64,000 bases of DNA from Paenibacillus terricola. Lineage in GTDB: Bacteria > Bacillota > Bacilli > Paenibacillales > Paenibacillaceae. Of this stretch, positions 9,639-18,703 are shown in pieces. A program made the translations under genes and the position numbers. The first letter of the stretch is position 1. Every line of letters starts with the position of its first letter. The stretch spans positions 992,001-1,056,000 of the forward strand of contig NZ_JACXZA010000001.1 in NCBI RefSeq assembly GCF_014779765.1, read 5' to 3'. Under the pieces are notes generated by a model that ran no database searches, had not been told where the DNA came from, and saw only the letters and a program-made list of their open reading frames with translations.

Positions 9639-11720
9639 ATGGCAAAAGATCTTTTGTTCGAAATCGGTCTTGAAGAGGTGCCCGCACGCTTCGTACGCGC
9701 TGCGGTTAACCAATTGAAAGATAAATTGTCCAAATGGCTGGATGACTCCCGTATTGCTTATGGCAAGGTAGAAGCTTACGCGACGCCTCGCCGCCTTGCT
9801 GTTCTCGTAAGTGAAGTTGCCGAGAAGCAATCGGACGTGAACGAGGAAGTGAAAGGTCCATCGCGCAAAATCGCTCAAAACGAGCAAGGCGAATGGAGCA
9901 AAGCAGCACTCGGTTTCGCACGCAGCCAAGGCATCGAACCGGAACAGCTTTATTTTAAAGAACTGGCTGGCGTTGAATATGTTTACGGCAACAAAAGCAG
10001 CGTAGGCGTCGAGACGGCAACGGTGCTGTCTGAAGGTCTCGTGGGCATCATTACATCGATGACGTTCCCTAAGAACATGCGTTGGGGCAGCTATGATCTG
10101 AAGTTCGTTCGTCCGATCAAATGGTTGATCGCGCTGTTCGGTACAGACATCGTTCCACTCGAGATTACTGGTGTTCAGAGCAGCAATGTAACGCGCGGCC
10201 ACCGTTTCCTTGGTTCCGAGACGACGATTGCAAAGCCTGCTGATTATGTGGAAGCACTGCGCGCACAGTATGTCATTGCTGACATCGCAGAGCGTGAAGC
10301 GGAGATCGTTCGTCAGATCGAAGAGCTTGCTAAGGAAAAAGACTGGGAAATCGCGGTCAAGGAAGATCTGCTCGAAGAGGTTCTGTTCCTGGTTGAGACG
10401 CCAAGCGTTCTGTTCGGTACGTTCGACCCTTCGTTCTTGAACATTCCGCAAGAAGTTCTGATTACGTCGATGCGCGAACATCAGCGTTACTTCCCTGTCC
10501 TTGATAAGGAAGGCAAGCTGCTGCCATTCTTCGTTACCGTTCGTAACGGCGACCGTACATCGCTTGATGTTGTTGCCAAAGGTAACGAGAAAGTTCTTCG
10601 CGCTCGTCTGTCCGATGCGAAGTTCTTCTACGCGGAAGATCAGAAGCTCGCAATTGCAGACGCATTGGCGAAGCTGGAGACGATCGTGTATCAAGAAGAG
10701 CTTGGTACGGTAGCGGACAAAGTACGCCGCATCCGCGTCATTGCTGACAAGCTGGCATCGCATGTTGGTGCTGATACAACTACAGCAGCTGACATTAGCC
10801 GTGCCGCTGATATTAGCAAGTTTGACCTCGTTACACTGATGGTCGGCGAGTTCCCAGAGCTGCAAGGCATCATGGGTGAAGACTATGCGCGCAAAGCAGG
10901 CGAAAGCGAAGAAGTTGCCAAAGCAATCAATGAGCACTATCAGCCTCGCTTCGCAGGCGACCGTGCGCCGGCAACGCTGCCAGGCGCAATCGTCAGCTTG
11001 TCCGACAAAATCGATACGATCGTCGGCTGCTTCTCGATCGGCATTATCCCAACGGGCTCGCAAGATCCGTACGCACTTCGTCGTCAAGCTGCAGGTATCG
11101 TACAGACCGTACTGGCACAAAGCTTGCCGCTTGCACTCGGCGATCTGTTCGATATCGCGATTTCGGTTCACGAGCAGCGCGGTTTGAAACGTTCTGCCGC
11201 TGACATTCGTAAAGACCTGTATGACTTCTTCGCTCTGCGCGTGAAGAACGTATTGACGGAGCAAGGTGTACGTTACGACGTTGTAGATTCGGTAATGGCT
11301 GCTGGTTTCGACGATCTTAAGCTGACGGTTGAACGCGCTGCAGTACTGGCAGCACGTGCGGCAGGCGAAACGAAAGATGAGTTCAAGCTGGTCGTTGATG
11401 CATGGAGCCGTGTAAACAATCTGGCGGCGAAGGCAGAGACGTCGGAAGTGAACGAGACGCTCTTCGTGGAAGCTGCGGAACGTTCGCTGTACGATGCTTG
11501 GAAATCGGTGCATCCGGCGTATTCGGAGCAGCTTGCTAGTGGCAATGTTGCAGCTGCACTGGAGTCGCTCGCGTCGCTGAAGGCCCCGATTACGGGCTAC
11601 TTCGACTCGGTCATGGTAATGGCGGAGCAAGAAGAAGTGCGTCGTAACCGGTTGGCTACGTTGGCATCGATCTCGGCAGATATTGTGAAGCTCGCTGATG
11701 TGAGTAAGTTGGTCTGGTAG
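9639..11720 (+). CDS. glyS: Glycyl-tRNA synthetase beta subunit
   Basis: A 693-residue beta subunit that carries tRNA recognition, with a typical start (MAKDLLFEIGLEEVPARFV) and a C-terminal DALR-like anticodon-binding region (RVNNLA near residue 590). The conserved HD-like segment REHQRYFPV is near residue 280. Reads end to end without frameshift. It is the last gene of the T-box operon; no clear U-tract terminator follows, and the 832 bp beyond it hold the foldback elements described separately. Confidence 0.98.
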   Translation: MAKDLLFEIGLEEVPARFVRAAVNQLKDKLSKWLDDSRIAYGKVEAYATPRRLAVLVSEVAEKQSDVNEEVKGPSRKIAQNEQGEWSKAALGFARSQGIEPEQLYFKELAGVEYVYGNKSSVGVETATVLSEGLVGIITSMTFPKNMRWGSYDLKFVRPIKWLIALFGTDIVPLEITGVQSSNVTRGHRFLGSETTIAKPADYVEALRAQYVIADIAEREAEIVRQIEELAKEKDWEIAVKEDLLEEVLFLVETPSVLFGTFDPSFLNIPQEVLITSMREHQRYFPVLDKEGKLLPFFVTVRNGDRTSLDVVAKGNEKVLRARLSDAKFFYAEDQKLAIADALAKLETIVYQEELGTVADKVRRIRVIADKLASHVGADTTTAADISRAADISKFDLVTLMVGEFPELQGIMGEDYARKAGESEEVAKAINEHYQPRFAGDRAPATLPGAIVSLSDKIDTIVGCFSIGIIPTGSQDPYALRRQAAGIVQTVLAQSLPLALGDLFDIAISVHEQRGLKRSAADIRKDLYDFFALRVKNVLTEQGVRYDVVDSVMAAGFDDLKLTVERAAVLAARAAGETKDEFKLVVDAWSRVNNLAAKAETSEVNETLFVEAAERSLYDAWKSVHPAYSEQLASGNVAAALESLASLKAPITGYFDSVMVMAEQEEVRRNRLATLASISADIVKLADVSKLVW

Positions 11721-11752
11721 AAGTGACATTGTAGAAAGTTCAACGCTGCGAA

Positions 11753-11909
11753 GACAGATCATTCTTCCGATCGCTGTTGTCCTCGGATTGTTCTGATTAT
11801 ATGAGTTCAGAAGTGGTAACAATCCGAGTGACAAAGGCGAGCGCTAAAAGCTTTCCGGAGGAAAGCTAGCATCGGAAGCATAAGCTCGTTTCTCCAGAAT
11901 GATTCTGTC
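11753..11909 (-). repeat. Foldback (MITE-like) element, copy B1
   Basis: About 157 bp in reverse orientation relative to copy B2. Terminal arms 11753-11765 and 11896-11909 pair with each other with one bulge. Internal hairpins are AGCTTTCC/GGAAAGCT (11849-11867) and a long TCGGATTGTT/AACAATCCGA stem (about 11777-11834). The reverse complement aligns along its length with 12328-12488. No ORF is supported inside. Confidence 0.75.
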
Positions 11910-12176
11910 CTCTCCGCTGAAGTAGGCGCTGCGCTCACCTCATTTTTTTGGGTAACTTGGTCGCTCGCGTCGTTAGACTCCGCTCACGGAGTAGAAAGAC
12001 TGTGAGGGATTACTCGTTCGATGCGTTGACAGATGGAGATAAAATGATGGGGCCATTTTATGGCCCTACATCATGAATATCTTTGATGAGTGAAGGTAAA
12101 ATATACCTTCACGTCAAATAGGTAACAAGCGTCTCAAAAAGTAAGTTGCTTACGTAATATGTATGGTGAACTTTAT

Positions 12177-12200
12177 GCAGCGAACGCTGCACTTTTTTCG
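12177..12200 (+). terminator. Terminator-like hairpin in the glyS-ppsR gap
   Basis: GCAGCG-AA-CGCTGC followed by ACTTTTTTCG. The stem is short but perfect and has a T6 run. No gene ends immediately before it. Confidence 0.5.
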
Positions 12201-12211
12201 TTATAAAGCTA

Positions 12212-12272
12212 GTCCAACAGTAAAGAGGGTCAAGCTGCGAAGGATTTGCAGCTACGCGAGTCCGGATTGGAC
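12212..12272 (+). ncRNA. Candidate structured RNA segment
   Basis: GTCCAA (12212-12217) pairs with TTGGAC (12267-12272), enclosing AGCTGC/GCAGCT (12233-12238 with 12248-12253). It does not match any RNA family I recognise, and only a single copy is visible. Confidence 0.25.
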
Positions 12273-12327
12273 GAGCGATCATCATTAAAAAAGGGAAGCA
12301 GTTGGCATGAGATGGACGTGGAGCGAA

Positions 12328-12488
12328 GGGGCGGAATTGTTCCGTAGAAACAGGGGATTATGCTTTCGAAGCAGCTTTTCTCCGAAAAGCTTTAAGTGTT
12401 CGCCTTTGTCCTCGGATTGTTACATTGTGACGATCTCATAAGTTCAGACAATCCGAGGACAACAGCGATCGCAGGAACATTTCGCACC
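12328..12488 (+). repeat. Foldback (MITE-like) element, copy B2
   Basis: About 161 bp. Terminal inverted repeats are 12328-12343 (GGGGCGGAATTGTTCC) and 12474-12488 (GGAACATTTCGCACC). Internal stems are AGCTTTTC/GAAAAGCT (12373-12391) and a perfect 15-bp stem TTGTCCTCGGATTGT (12406-12420) with its complement at 12448-12462. It ends 64 bp before the ppsR start codon, so it forms part of the ppsR upstream region. Confidence 0.75.
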
Positions 12489-12552
12489 GCAGCGGGTGAG
12501 AACTCCAACTTACCACCGCTACGAATCGTGCCAAATGCTAAGGGAGCCAGGT

Positions 12553-13362
12553 ATGGAACAAAATCTGATCGTTTATGTCGTGTCTGACTCCGCGGGCGAG
12601 ACAGGCGAATTCGTTGTCAGAGCAGCTGCGGCGCAATTCCATCCGATTCATGCGGATATTCGCAGAGCTCCCTTTATTCAAGATGTGTCAGCGCTTGAAC
12701 GAGTCATCCAGCGGGCCAAGCTGACGGGCGGGATCATTTTGTTCACGCTTGTTATTCCCGAGCTTCGCGAAGCGCTGATTCAACTCGGCCGAACGCAAGG
12801 GGTTGAGTGTATTGACCTGCTAGGACCGCTTGTGGAGAGTCTTGAGCGTCAGACGGGCAAATCGGCAAGGCAGGAGCCGGGGCTCAACCACGTGCTGGAC
12901 GCCGACTATTTTCGCAAAGTGGATGCAGTCGAATTCGCTGTCAAATATGACGATGCTCGCGATACGACGGGAGTCCTTAAGGCGGACATCGTTCTCGTCG
13001 GGGTATCCCGGACGTCGAAGACGCCGTTGTCGATGTATCTCGCACATAAGAAGTACAAGGTTGCCAACGTTCCGCTCGTGCCAGAGCTGAAGCCGCCGAA
13101 GGAACTCTTCGAGATTCGGAAGGATAAAATCATCGGTCTGACGATCGGTGTTCCGTATCTGAACATCATTCGGAAGGAACGTCTCAAGGCGCTTGGTCTT
13201 CCGGATAGTGCGGCATATGCAGCGACGACGCGAATCGAACAGGAATTGGCCTATGCCGAAAGTATTATGAAGCAGCTCGATTGTACGATAATTGACGTAT
13301 CGTTCCGCGCAGTGGAAGAGACGGCAAGCCTAATTATGGAGCGGATTCGACTTCAGAATTAA
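12553..13362 (+). CDS. ppsR: Pyruvate phosphate dikinase / PEP synthase regulatory protein
   Basis: A 269-residue DUF299 protein. ATG 12553 has GGGAGCC 7 bp upstream and gives the family-typical start (VYVVSDSAGETGE). A variant P-loop (GVSRTSKTPLSMYLA) near residue 155 is the ADP/ATP-binding site of these bifunctional kinase/pyrophosphorylases, which phosphorylate and dephosphorylate PPDK or PEP synthetase. In B. subtilis the homologue YqfL sits directly after ccpN; here ccpN is absent from the adjacent gap. Downstream are yqxD, dnaG and sigA as in Bacillus. Confidence 0.93.
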   Translation: MEQNLIVYVVSDSAGETGEFVVRAAAAQFHPIHADIRRAPFIQDVSALERVIQRAKLTGGIILFTLVIPELREALIQLGRTQGVECIDLLGPLVESLERQTGKSARQEPGLNHVLDADYFRKVDAVEFAVKYDDARDTTGVLKADIVLVGVSRTSKTPLSMYLAHKKYKVANVPLVPELKPPKELFEIRKDKIIGLTIGVPYLNIIRKERLKALGLPDSAAYAATTRIEQELAYAESIMKQLDCTIIDVSFRAVEETASLIMERIRLQN

Positions 13363-13401
13363 CCTTGAGCAGGATTTTAAAGAAAAATGCCGTATATAAT
13401 A

Positions 13402-13430
13402 GTTCGTGATCAAAAGCGGACATTTTGAAC
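13402..13430. repeat. Short promoter-proximal repeat (GATCAAAAG...TTTTGAAC)
   Basis: TCAAAA and TTTTGA form a small hairpin inside flanking GTTC/GAAC. A TATAAT sequence lies just before it at 13395-13400. The unit recurs at 41828-41862 and, in weaker form, at 8716, 22481 and 51269. Confidence 0.5.
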
Positions 13431-13485
13431 AACCTCTAATAGTAAGATATTTTATTTAATCAATCGATGAATGGTGATGTTGGCT

Positions 13486-13974
13486 ATGCAGCCCCAAATG
13501 CAATCAGTTGCACAGGAAAGAGTGATCCTCGTCGACGCCGATGCTTGTCCGGTCAAACGTGAAATTGCTCTCGTTGCAGAGCAGTTCAAGGTTCCTGTCA
13601 TTATGGTATCGTCCTATGACCATTGGCTTGAGCCGGCAGCGGGGGTACAAGTGATTCAAGTTGACCGCGGGAACGATTCGGTCGATTTGTACATCGTCAA
13701 TCTTGTGAAGCGGGGACATATTGTTGTAACGCAGGATTTGGGACTGTCATCGCTTGTGCTCGCCAAAGGCGGGTTGGTGCTTTCTAATCGAGGGGAAGAA
13801 ATCGTCGAGGAGCAAATCGGCTATTTGCTGGAGCGTCGCCACGAGTCGGCACGAAGACGCCGCGCAGGAGGCCGCACCAAGGGTCCGAGGGCTTTGACGG
13901 ATGAGGATCGAATGCGGTTTCAGCAAAAACTGACAAAACTTTTGAGCCCACGGCAGGAGATTAGTCAGCCTTAG
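13486..13974 (+). CDS. yqxD: YaiI/YqxD family (DUF188) protein
   Basis: A 162-residue protein with the family signature ILVDADACPV near the N-terminus and a PIN/NYN-like aspartate pattern (QVDRGNDSVDLYI, VVTQDLGLS). The C-terminus is basic. Several starts are possible: ATG 13471, GTG 13474 and ATG 13486; the last has GGTGATG 6-8 bp upstream and is preferred, although not decisively. The family is predicted to be nuclease-like but is uncharacterised. It lies between ppsR and dnaG, matching B. subtilis yqfL-yqxD-dnaG. Confidence 0.88.
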   Translation: MQPQMQSVAQERVILVDADACPVKREIALVAEQFKVPVIMVSSYDHWLEPAAGVQVIQVDRGNDSVDLYIVNLVKRGHIVVTQDLGLSSLVLAKGGLVLSNRGEEIVEEQIGYLLERRHESARRRRAGGRTKGPRALTDEDRMRFQQKLTKLLSPRQEISQP

Positions 13975-14004
13975 CGAATAGTAATTAGGTGCAAGAGGAT
14001 AAGG

Positions 14005-15864
14005 GTGAGTAATGTGGCATACGGAAAAATTCCGGAATCCGCCATTGAAGCGGTACGCAACGCGCATGACATCGTGGAGACGGTTGGCAAGTACGTGCAT
14101 CTCACCAAAAACGGGAAGTACATGAAAGGCCTATGTCCATTTCATTCCGAACGAACGCCGTCGTTTACCGTCACTCCCGAGCTGCAGATTTTCCACTGCT
14201 ATGGTTGTGGCAAGAGCGGCAACGTCATTCGTTTCATCGCCGAGATCGAAGGGTACTCGTTCCCTGAGGCGGTACGTGTAATGGCTGAGGAAGCGGCAAT
14301 TCCCGTTACATGGGCTGATGCTGCGGATGCAGGACCACCGGCAGATCCGAACCGCGACAAGCAGATTGAAGCGCACGAATTGACAGCCAAGCTGTATCAT
14401 CACTTGTTGATGAATACGAAGCAGGGCCAATCGGCGCTTGCCTATTTGCGTGGACGTGGATTGTCAGACAAGATGATCGACCAGTTCTCGATCGGATATG
14501 CGCCGGAGTCTTGGGATACGCTCGCTAAGTTTCTTGAATCAAGGAAGTTTCCACTTCCATTGATGGAGAAAGGCGGGTTGCTGTCTGCGAAGCAGGATGG
14601 CAGCGGTTATGTGGATCGTTTCCGCGGACGGATTATGTTCCCGATTTGGAACCGAGACGGCAAAGTGATTGCTTTCGCTGGACGCATCATGGGAGATGGA
14701 CAGCCCAAATATTTGAACTCTCCGGAATCACCGTTATTTACGAAGAGCCGCATCTTGTACAACTTCAACAACGCCCGGCCCGACATACGCAAACGGCGCA
14801 AGGTTGTTTTGTTCGAAGGGTATATGGACGTCATCAAGACATGGAGTGCAGGCATTCGTAATGGTGTTGCGACAATGGGGACGGCACTGACGGACGAGCA
14901 TGCGGCGATCTTAGCCCGATCGGCTGACGAAATCATCATTTGCTATGATGGCGACTCGGCAGGTAAAGCGGCTGCCATGAAGGCGATCCCGATGTTCGAG
15001 AAAGCAGGGTTGGTCGTATCGGTCGCAATGCTGCCTGGCAACATGGATCCGGACGAGGCGATTGATGCTTACGGCCCCGACGCATTCCTGCGCGACGTTA
15101 TGGATCACCCCGTTTCGGCTGTGAAATTTAAGCTTATATATTTGCGAAAAAACCATATGCTAGAAGAAGATGATGGGCGTCGCAAATATTTGCTTGAAGC
15201 AGCCAAAATCGTGGCTGAGCTTGAGTCGGCGATTGATCGTGAGGTGTACCTGAAGGAACTGTCACGTGAATTTGACGTTTCGATGAATACGCTGAACCAG
15301 GATGTTAACGCGGTTCGCTTGACAAATCAAAATTTGCAAGGTCCAAGGGATAATAACGATTTTTCGTGGAATAATGGTAGGAATGAAAAGCGTCCTTCGT
15401 CTTACGGACCTCCTGCATTGTTGCCTGCTTATCAGCAGGCTGAGCGGAAATTGTTGTCCGTTATGATGCGGGATGCAGCAACGGCTCGAACGGTGCACGA
15501 TCAATTAGGCGATGCTTTTAATGTTGAGGATCACGCAGCGCTTGCTGCTTATTTATATGCATTTTATGCGCAAGGTCATGATCCTGATGTCAAACGGTTC
15601 ATCTCCACGCTTCAAGACGATCGTCTTGAGCGAACAGCCGCTTCGATTCTGTTAATGGACGGCGATTTTCCATTCAATGAGCAGCTGCTCGATGATTTTA
15701 TCCGGGAAATTCGTAAAGTTCCTCGTTTACGCGAGCTTGAACAGAAGAAGGAACAGTTGGTGCGGGCGGAGCGATCCGGAGACATTGCGCAGGCTGTGCA
15801 AATTGCAAGTGAGATTATAGCCCTAGAGAGACAGCTGAAAGGACGGCAGGACGATCGTTTCTAG
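14005..15864 (+). CDS. dnaG: DNA primase DnaG
   Basis: A 619-residue replication primase, starting at GTG with AGAGGATAAGG upstream. The N-terminal CHC2 zinc finger is visible (CPFHSE ... FHCYGCGKSGN). The Toprim core has LFEGYMDV and CYDGDSAGKA. The C-terminal third is the DnaB helicase-interacting region, with an Asn/Arg-rich linker near residue 445. It synthesises RNA primers at the fork. dnaG and sigA are 18 bp apart and form the classical macromolecular-synthesis operon of Bacillota. Confidence 0.98.
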   Translation: MSNVAYGKIPESAIEAVRNAHDIVETVGKYVHLTKNGKYMKGLCPFHSERTPSFTVTPELQIFHCYGCGKSGNVIRFIAEIEGYSFPEAVRVMAEEAAIPVTWADAADAGPPADPNRDKQIEAHELTAKLYHHLLMNTKQGQSALAYLRGRGLSDKMIDQFSIGYAPESWDTLAKFLESRKFPLPLMEKGGLLSAKQDGSGYVDRFRGRIMFPIWNRDGKVIAFAGRIMGDGQPKYLNSPESPLFTKSRILYNFNNARPDIRKRRKVVLFEGYMDVIKTWSAGIRNGVATMGTALTDEHAAILARSADEIIICYDGDSAGKAAAMKAIPMFEKAGLVVSVAMLPGNMDPDEAIDAYGPDAFLRDVMDHPVSAVKFKLIYLRKNHMLEEDDGRRKYLLEAAKIVAELESAIDREVYLKELSREFDVSMNTLNQDVNAVRLTNQNLQGPRDNNDFSWNNGRNEKRPSSYGPPALLPAYQQAERKLLSVMMRDAATARTVHDQLGDAFNVEDHAALAAYLYAFYAQGHDPDVKRFISTLQDDRLERTAASILLMDGDFPFNEQLLDDFIREIRKVPRLRELEQKKEQLVRAERSGDIAQAVQIASEIIALERQLKGRQDDRF

Positions 15865-15882
15865 GGAGGAGGGAGTCGGAAT

Positions 15883-17019
15883 ATGGCGAATGATCAACAT
15901 ACTGAACTAGATACGGAGCAGAAGCTTGAGTTGGTTAAAGACCAACTGATCGATCACGGTAAGAAGAGATCCTCCTTAACGTACAAAGAGATAATGGAGA
16001 AGCTTGCCCCGTTCGATCAGGATCCGGAACAAATCGATGAGTTTTTCGAGCAGCTTGATGACTTAGGAATCGAGGTTGTCAATGAGAATGACGATGACTC
16101 CCCGATGAGTCGGGACGAGCATGATCGGGATAGAGATCAAGAGCACGACGAATTTAATTTCGATGATGATCTATCGTTGCCGCCAGGCATCAAGATCAAT
16201 GATCCGGTGCGCATGTATTTAAAAGAAATTGGACGGGTTCCGCTGTTATCGGCAGATGATGAGGTGGAATTGGCCAAAAGGATCGAGAAGGGCGATGAGG
16301 AAGCGAAGCGCCGTCTTGCGGAAGCGAACTTGCGTCTCGTTGTAAGTATTGCGAAGCGTTATGTCGGACGCGGCATGCTGTTCCTCGACCTGATTCAAGA
16401 AGGCAACATGGGTCTGATCAAGGCCGTCGAGAAATTCGACCATACGAAGGGGTACAAATTCAGTACCTACGCAACATGGTGGATTCGTCAGGCTATTACC
16501 CGTGCGATCGCCGACCAGGCACGTACCATTCGGATTCCGGTCCATATGGTTGAAACCATTAACAAGCTTATCCGGGTTTCCCGTCAACTGCTGCAAGAGC
16601 TGGGACGCGAACCGACGCCAGAAGAAATCGCGGCGGAGATGGAGCTTAGCACCGATAAAGTAAGAGAGATCATGAAGATTGCACAAGAGCCGGTATCGCT
16701 TGAAACACCGATTGGTGAAGAGGACGATTCGCATCTTGGCGATTTTATCGAGGATCAGGAGGCGCTTGCGCCGGCGGACGCAGCCGCTTATGAGCTGCTG
16801 AAGGAGCGGCTTGAAGACGTACTGGACACGCTGACGGAGCGGGAGGAGAACGTACTTCGCCTTCGTTTCGGACTCGATGACGGACGTACGCGTACGTTGG
16901 AGGAAGTCGGCAAAGTGTTCGGCGTTACGCGCGAACGGATTCGCCAGATTGAGGCCAAGGCGCTTCGCAAGCTGAGACATCCAAGTCGCAGCAAGCGATT
17001 GAAAGATTTTCTTGAATAA
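15883..17019 (+). CDS. sigA: RNA polymerase primary sigma factor SigA
   Basis: A 378-residue sigma-70 with an acidic N-terminal region 1.1. Region 1.2 starts at [16 protein letters not shown], region 2 contains [17 protein letters not shown], region 3 follows, and the region 4.2 helix-turn-helix is [28 protein letters not shown] lies 10 bp before the ATG. It directs housekeeping transcription. A strong terminator follows within 10 bp. Confidence 0.98.
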   Translation: MANDQHTELDTEQKLELVKDQLIDHGKKRSSLTYKEIMEKLAPFDQDPEQIDEFFEQLDDLGIEVVNENDDDSPMSRDEHDRDRDQEHDEFNFDDDLSLPPGIKINDPVRMYLKEIGRVPLLSADDEVELAKRIEKGDEEAKRRLAEANLRLVVSIAKRYVGRGMLFLDLIQEGNMGLIKAVEKFDHTKGYKFSTYATWWIRQAITRAIADQARTIRIPVHMVETINKLIRVSRQLLQELGREPTPEEIAAEMELSTDKVREIMKIAQEPVSLETPIGEEDDSHLGDFIEDQEALAPADAAAYELLKERLEDVLDTLTEREENVLRLRFGLDDGRTRTLEEVGKVFGVTRERIRQIEAKALRKLRHPSRSKRLKDFLE

Positions 17020-17027
17020 TCGCCTAG

Positions 17028-17062
17028 GACCTTTCTGCTTTATGCAGCAAGGTCTTTTTTTC
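17028..17062 (+). terminator. Intrinsic terminator after sigA
   Basis: GACCTTTCTGC pairs with GCAGCAAGGTC, loop TTTAT, followed by TTTTTTT. Confidence 0.88.
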
Positions 17063-17084
17063 CAAATCTGAGGGGGAGCGGATT

Positions 17085-17915
17085 ATGGATCAGCAACGAA
17101 GAAAAGTCATCGTACAAGAAATCGAATATTGGCACAAAAGCAAGCTGCTGCCGGATCATTATTGCGATTTCCTGCTAAATCTGTATGCTGAACAAGCGGA
17201 ACAAGTAAAGCCATCGACCCGGTTAACGGGACGCGCTGCTGAAGCTGCAAGAAGCGCTTCAGGCAAACAATGGCTGTTTGCAATTGTCTTTTTTTCCTTG
17301 ATTTGCTTCGTTGTACTTCATTTTAACGCTTTTCACCCGCTATTGCAAATAGGCGTAACGGCTGTTGGCTTCGTGCTTTTGCTCTGGTACGGCCAACGAA
17401 TTCGGCGTAAGAACGAGGCGGCAGGTATCGCTGTTATCGGGTTGGATATGCTAGGATTGCTTGGTATGGGCGTCTATTTGCTTCATCAGCATAGCTATGA
17501 CAGTTGGTCTTCAAAGGCGCTGCTGCTAGCAGGATGCGCGCTGCTGTGGATCTGTTATGGCATCGGTGCCCGATTATCGCTGCTTCAATTAGCAGGATGG
17601 GTTGTTCTGCTGCTGTTATATGCATGGGTGCTTGCAAGACGGGATGCGGAACCTCCTTGGTATGAGATCCAGCTGTATTGGCTGCCGATCACATTCGTAT
17701 TTGCTTGGTTCAGTTGGTTTATTCAACGCTGGTCGCGTCCGGTTGCAGCGGTATTGTTCATCGTGGGCTGCTTCATTTGGTTTATGCCGGAAGTGTACAG
17801 TGCGATGTTCGTAGAAGAACGTGCTTGGCCGCAGCTGCTTATGTTCGCTAAGATTGCCATTGGCGGCGGGCTGCTATTCGGATTAAGAAAACAATGGATT
17901 GCGTGGGTCGCTTAA
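17085..17915 (+). CDS. Conserved membrane protein of unknown function
   Basis: A 276-residue protein with a soluble N-terminal segment of about 60 residues (EIEYWHKSKLLPDHYCDFLLNLY) followed by about eight or nine hydrophobic helices. The arrangement resembles DUF2157-type membrane proteins, but I do not recognise the family with certainty. GAGGGGGAG precedes the ATG. Its stop overlaps the trmK start (TAATG), so the two are translationally coupled. No catalytic motif is evident. Confidence 0.75.
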   Translation: MDQQRRKVIVQEIEYWHKSKLLPDHYCDFLLNLYAEQAEQVKPSTRLTGRAAEAARSASGKQWLFAIVFFSLICFVVLHFNAFHPLLQIGVTAVGFVLLLWYGQRIRRKNEAAGIAVIGLDMLGLLGMGVYLLHQHSYDSWSSKALLLAGCALLWICYGIGARLSLLQLAGWVVLLLLYAWVLARRDAEPPWYEIQLYWLPITFVFAWFSWFIQRWSRPVAAVLFIVGCFIWFMPEVYSAMFVEERAWPQLLMFAKIAIGGGLLFGLRKQWIAWVA

Positions 17916-18703
17916 TGATAACGAAATTGTCTCATCGCCTTGGCACAATTGCGGGGCTTGTGACCGACGGTGCGCGTGTAGCCGATATTGGCTCGGATCA
18001 CGCGTTGCTGCCGGTCTATCTTGTATCTAAGGGTCAGTGTCCTTCAGCCATTGCTGGCGAGCTGAATCAAGGGCCTTACGAAGCTGCGCGCAGGCAGGTT
18101 CGCGAGGCGGGGCTATCGCAAAAGGTTGATGTGCGCAAAGGGAATGGCATGGCTGTCGTCACACCTGGCGAGACGGATACAGTAACAATAGCTGGTATGG
18201 GCGGTCATCTGATCGCTACTATTCTCGAAGAAGGCCGTGTCGCAGGGAAGCTGGAGCAGGTTAAAGAGCTTGTGCTTCAACCGAACGTAGGGGAAGATGC
18301 AGTCCGCCATTGGCTTACAGAGCATGGCTGGGCACTTATGGAAGAACGGATTCTCGAAGAAGACGGCAAAATTTATGAAGTGCTTCGCGCGACGCGGGTG
18401 GAGGATGCTGCGCTGCATAATGGAGAGTTGTACAAGGCTTTGCATCTTCCTGTTCAAGCGAATTCACTCATCAGTGATGATGAGGCTGTCGAGCTGATTT
18501 ACCGATTTGGACCTTACTTGCTTGCTGAACCTAATGAAGTATTTTATCTCAAATGGGATAGCGAGCTCCGTAAGATGGATCGCATATGTACGCAGATGGA
18601 ACAGTCGGGAGCCGATGAAGCGATCGTTCGCGCGAAGCAGTTCCGCCTTGAAATGGCGCAAATAGAGGAGGTGCTCGCATGTTTGCGAAAGGACAAACCG
18701 TAG
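17915..18703 (+). CDS. trmK: tRNA (adenine(22)-N1)-methyltransferase TrmK
   Basis: A 262-residue Rossmann methyltransferase (COG2384). The SAM-binding motif VADIGSDHALLP is near residue 26, GELNQGPYEAA follows, and IAGMGG is near residue 95 as the catalytic-loop region. It methylates A22 in the D-stem of tRNAs. ATG 17915 overlaps the preceding stop codon; an alternative in-frame ATG at 17894 lies inside the upstream gene and lacks support. The 3' end overlaps the Nif3-like gene by 25 bp, as in B. subtilis yqfN-yqfO. Confidence 0.93.
   Translation: MITKLSHRLGTIAGLVTDGARVADIGSDHALLPVYLVSKGQCPSAIAGELNQGPYEAARRQVREAGLSQKVDVRKGNGMAVVTPGETDTVTIAGMGGHLIATILEEGRVAGKLEQVKELVLQPNVGEDAVRHWLTEHGWALMEERILEEDGKIYEVLRATRVEDAALHNGELYKALHLPVQANSLISDDEAVELIYRFGPYLLAEPNEVFYLKWDSELRKMDRICTQMEQSGADEAIVRAKQFRLEMAQIEEVLACLRKDKP

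Larger units (their letters stand above)
11910..12327. other. Non-coding interval between the two inverted foldback copies
   Basis: No convincing gene is seen in these 418 bp. The interval holds a hairpin TGAAGGTA/TACCTTCA at about 12093-12113, a terminator-like stem GCAGCG/CGCTGC with TTTTTT at 12177-12199, and a compact paired segment at 12212-12272. These suggest a small untranslated transcript or remnants of mobile sequence. Confidence 0.45.

Noticed and set aside
9534-11834. A 766-codon open frame on the minus strand across glyS
   Set aside because: It lies opposite glyS, whose codon pattern keeps the antisense frame open. The translation has no recognisable family, is rich in Arg/Cys/Leu, and lacks a ribosome binding site.
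12396-12587. Small plus-strand ORF in the glyS-ppsR gap
   Set aside because: It overlaps the foldback element and the ppsR start, with no ribosome binding site and no family resemblance.
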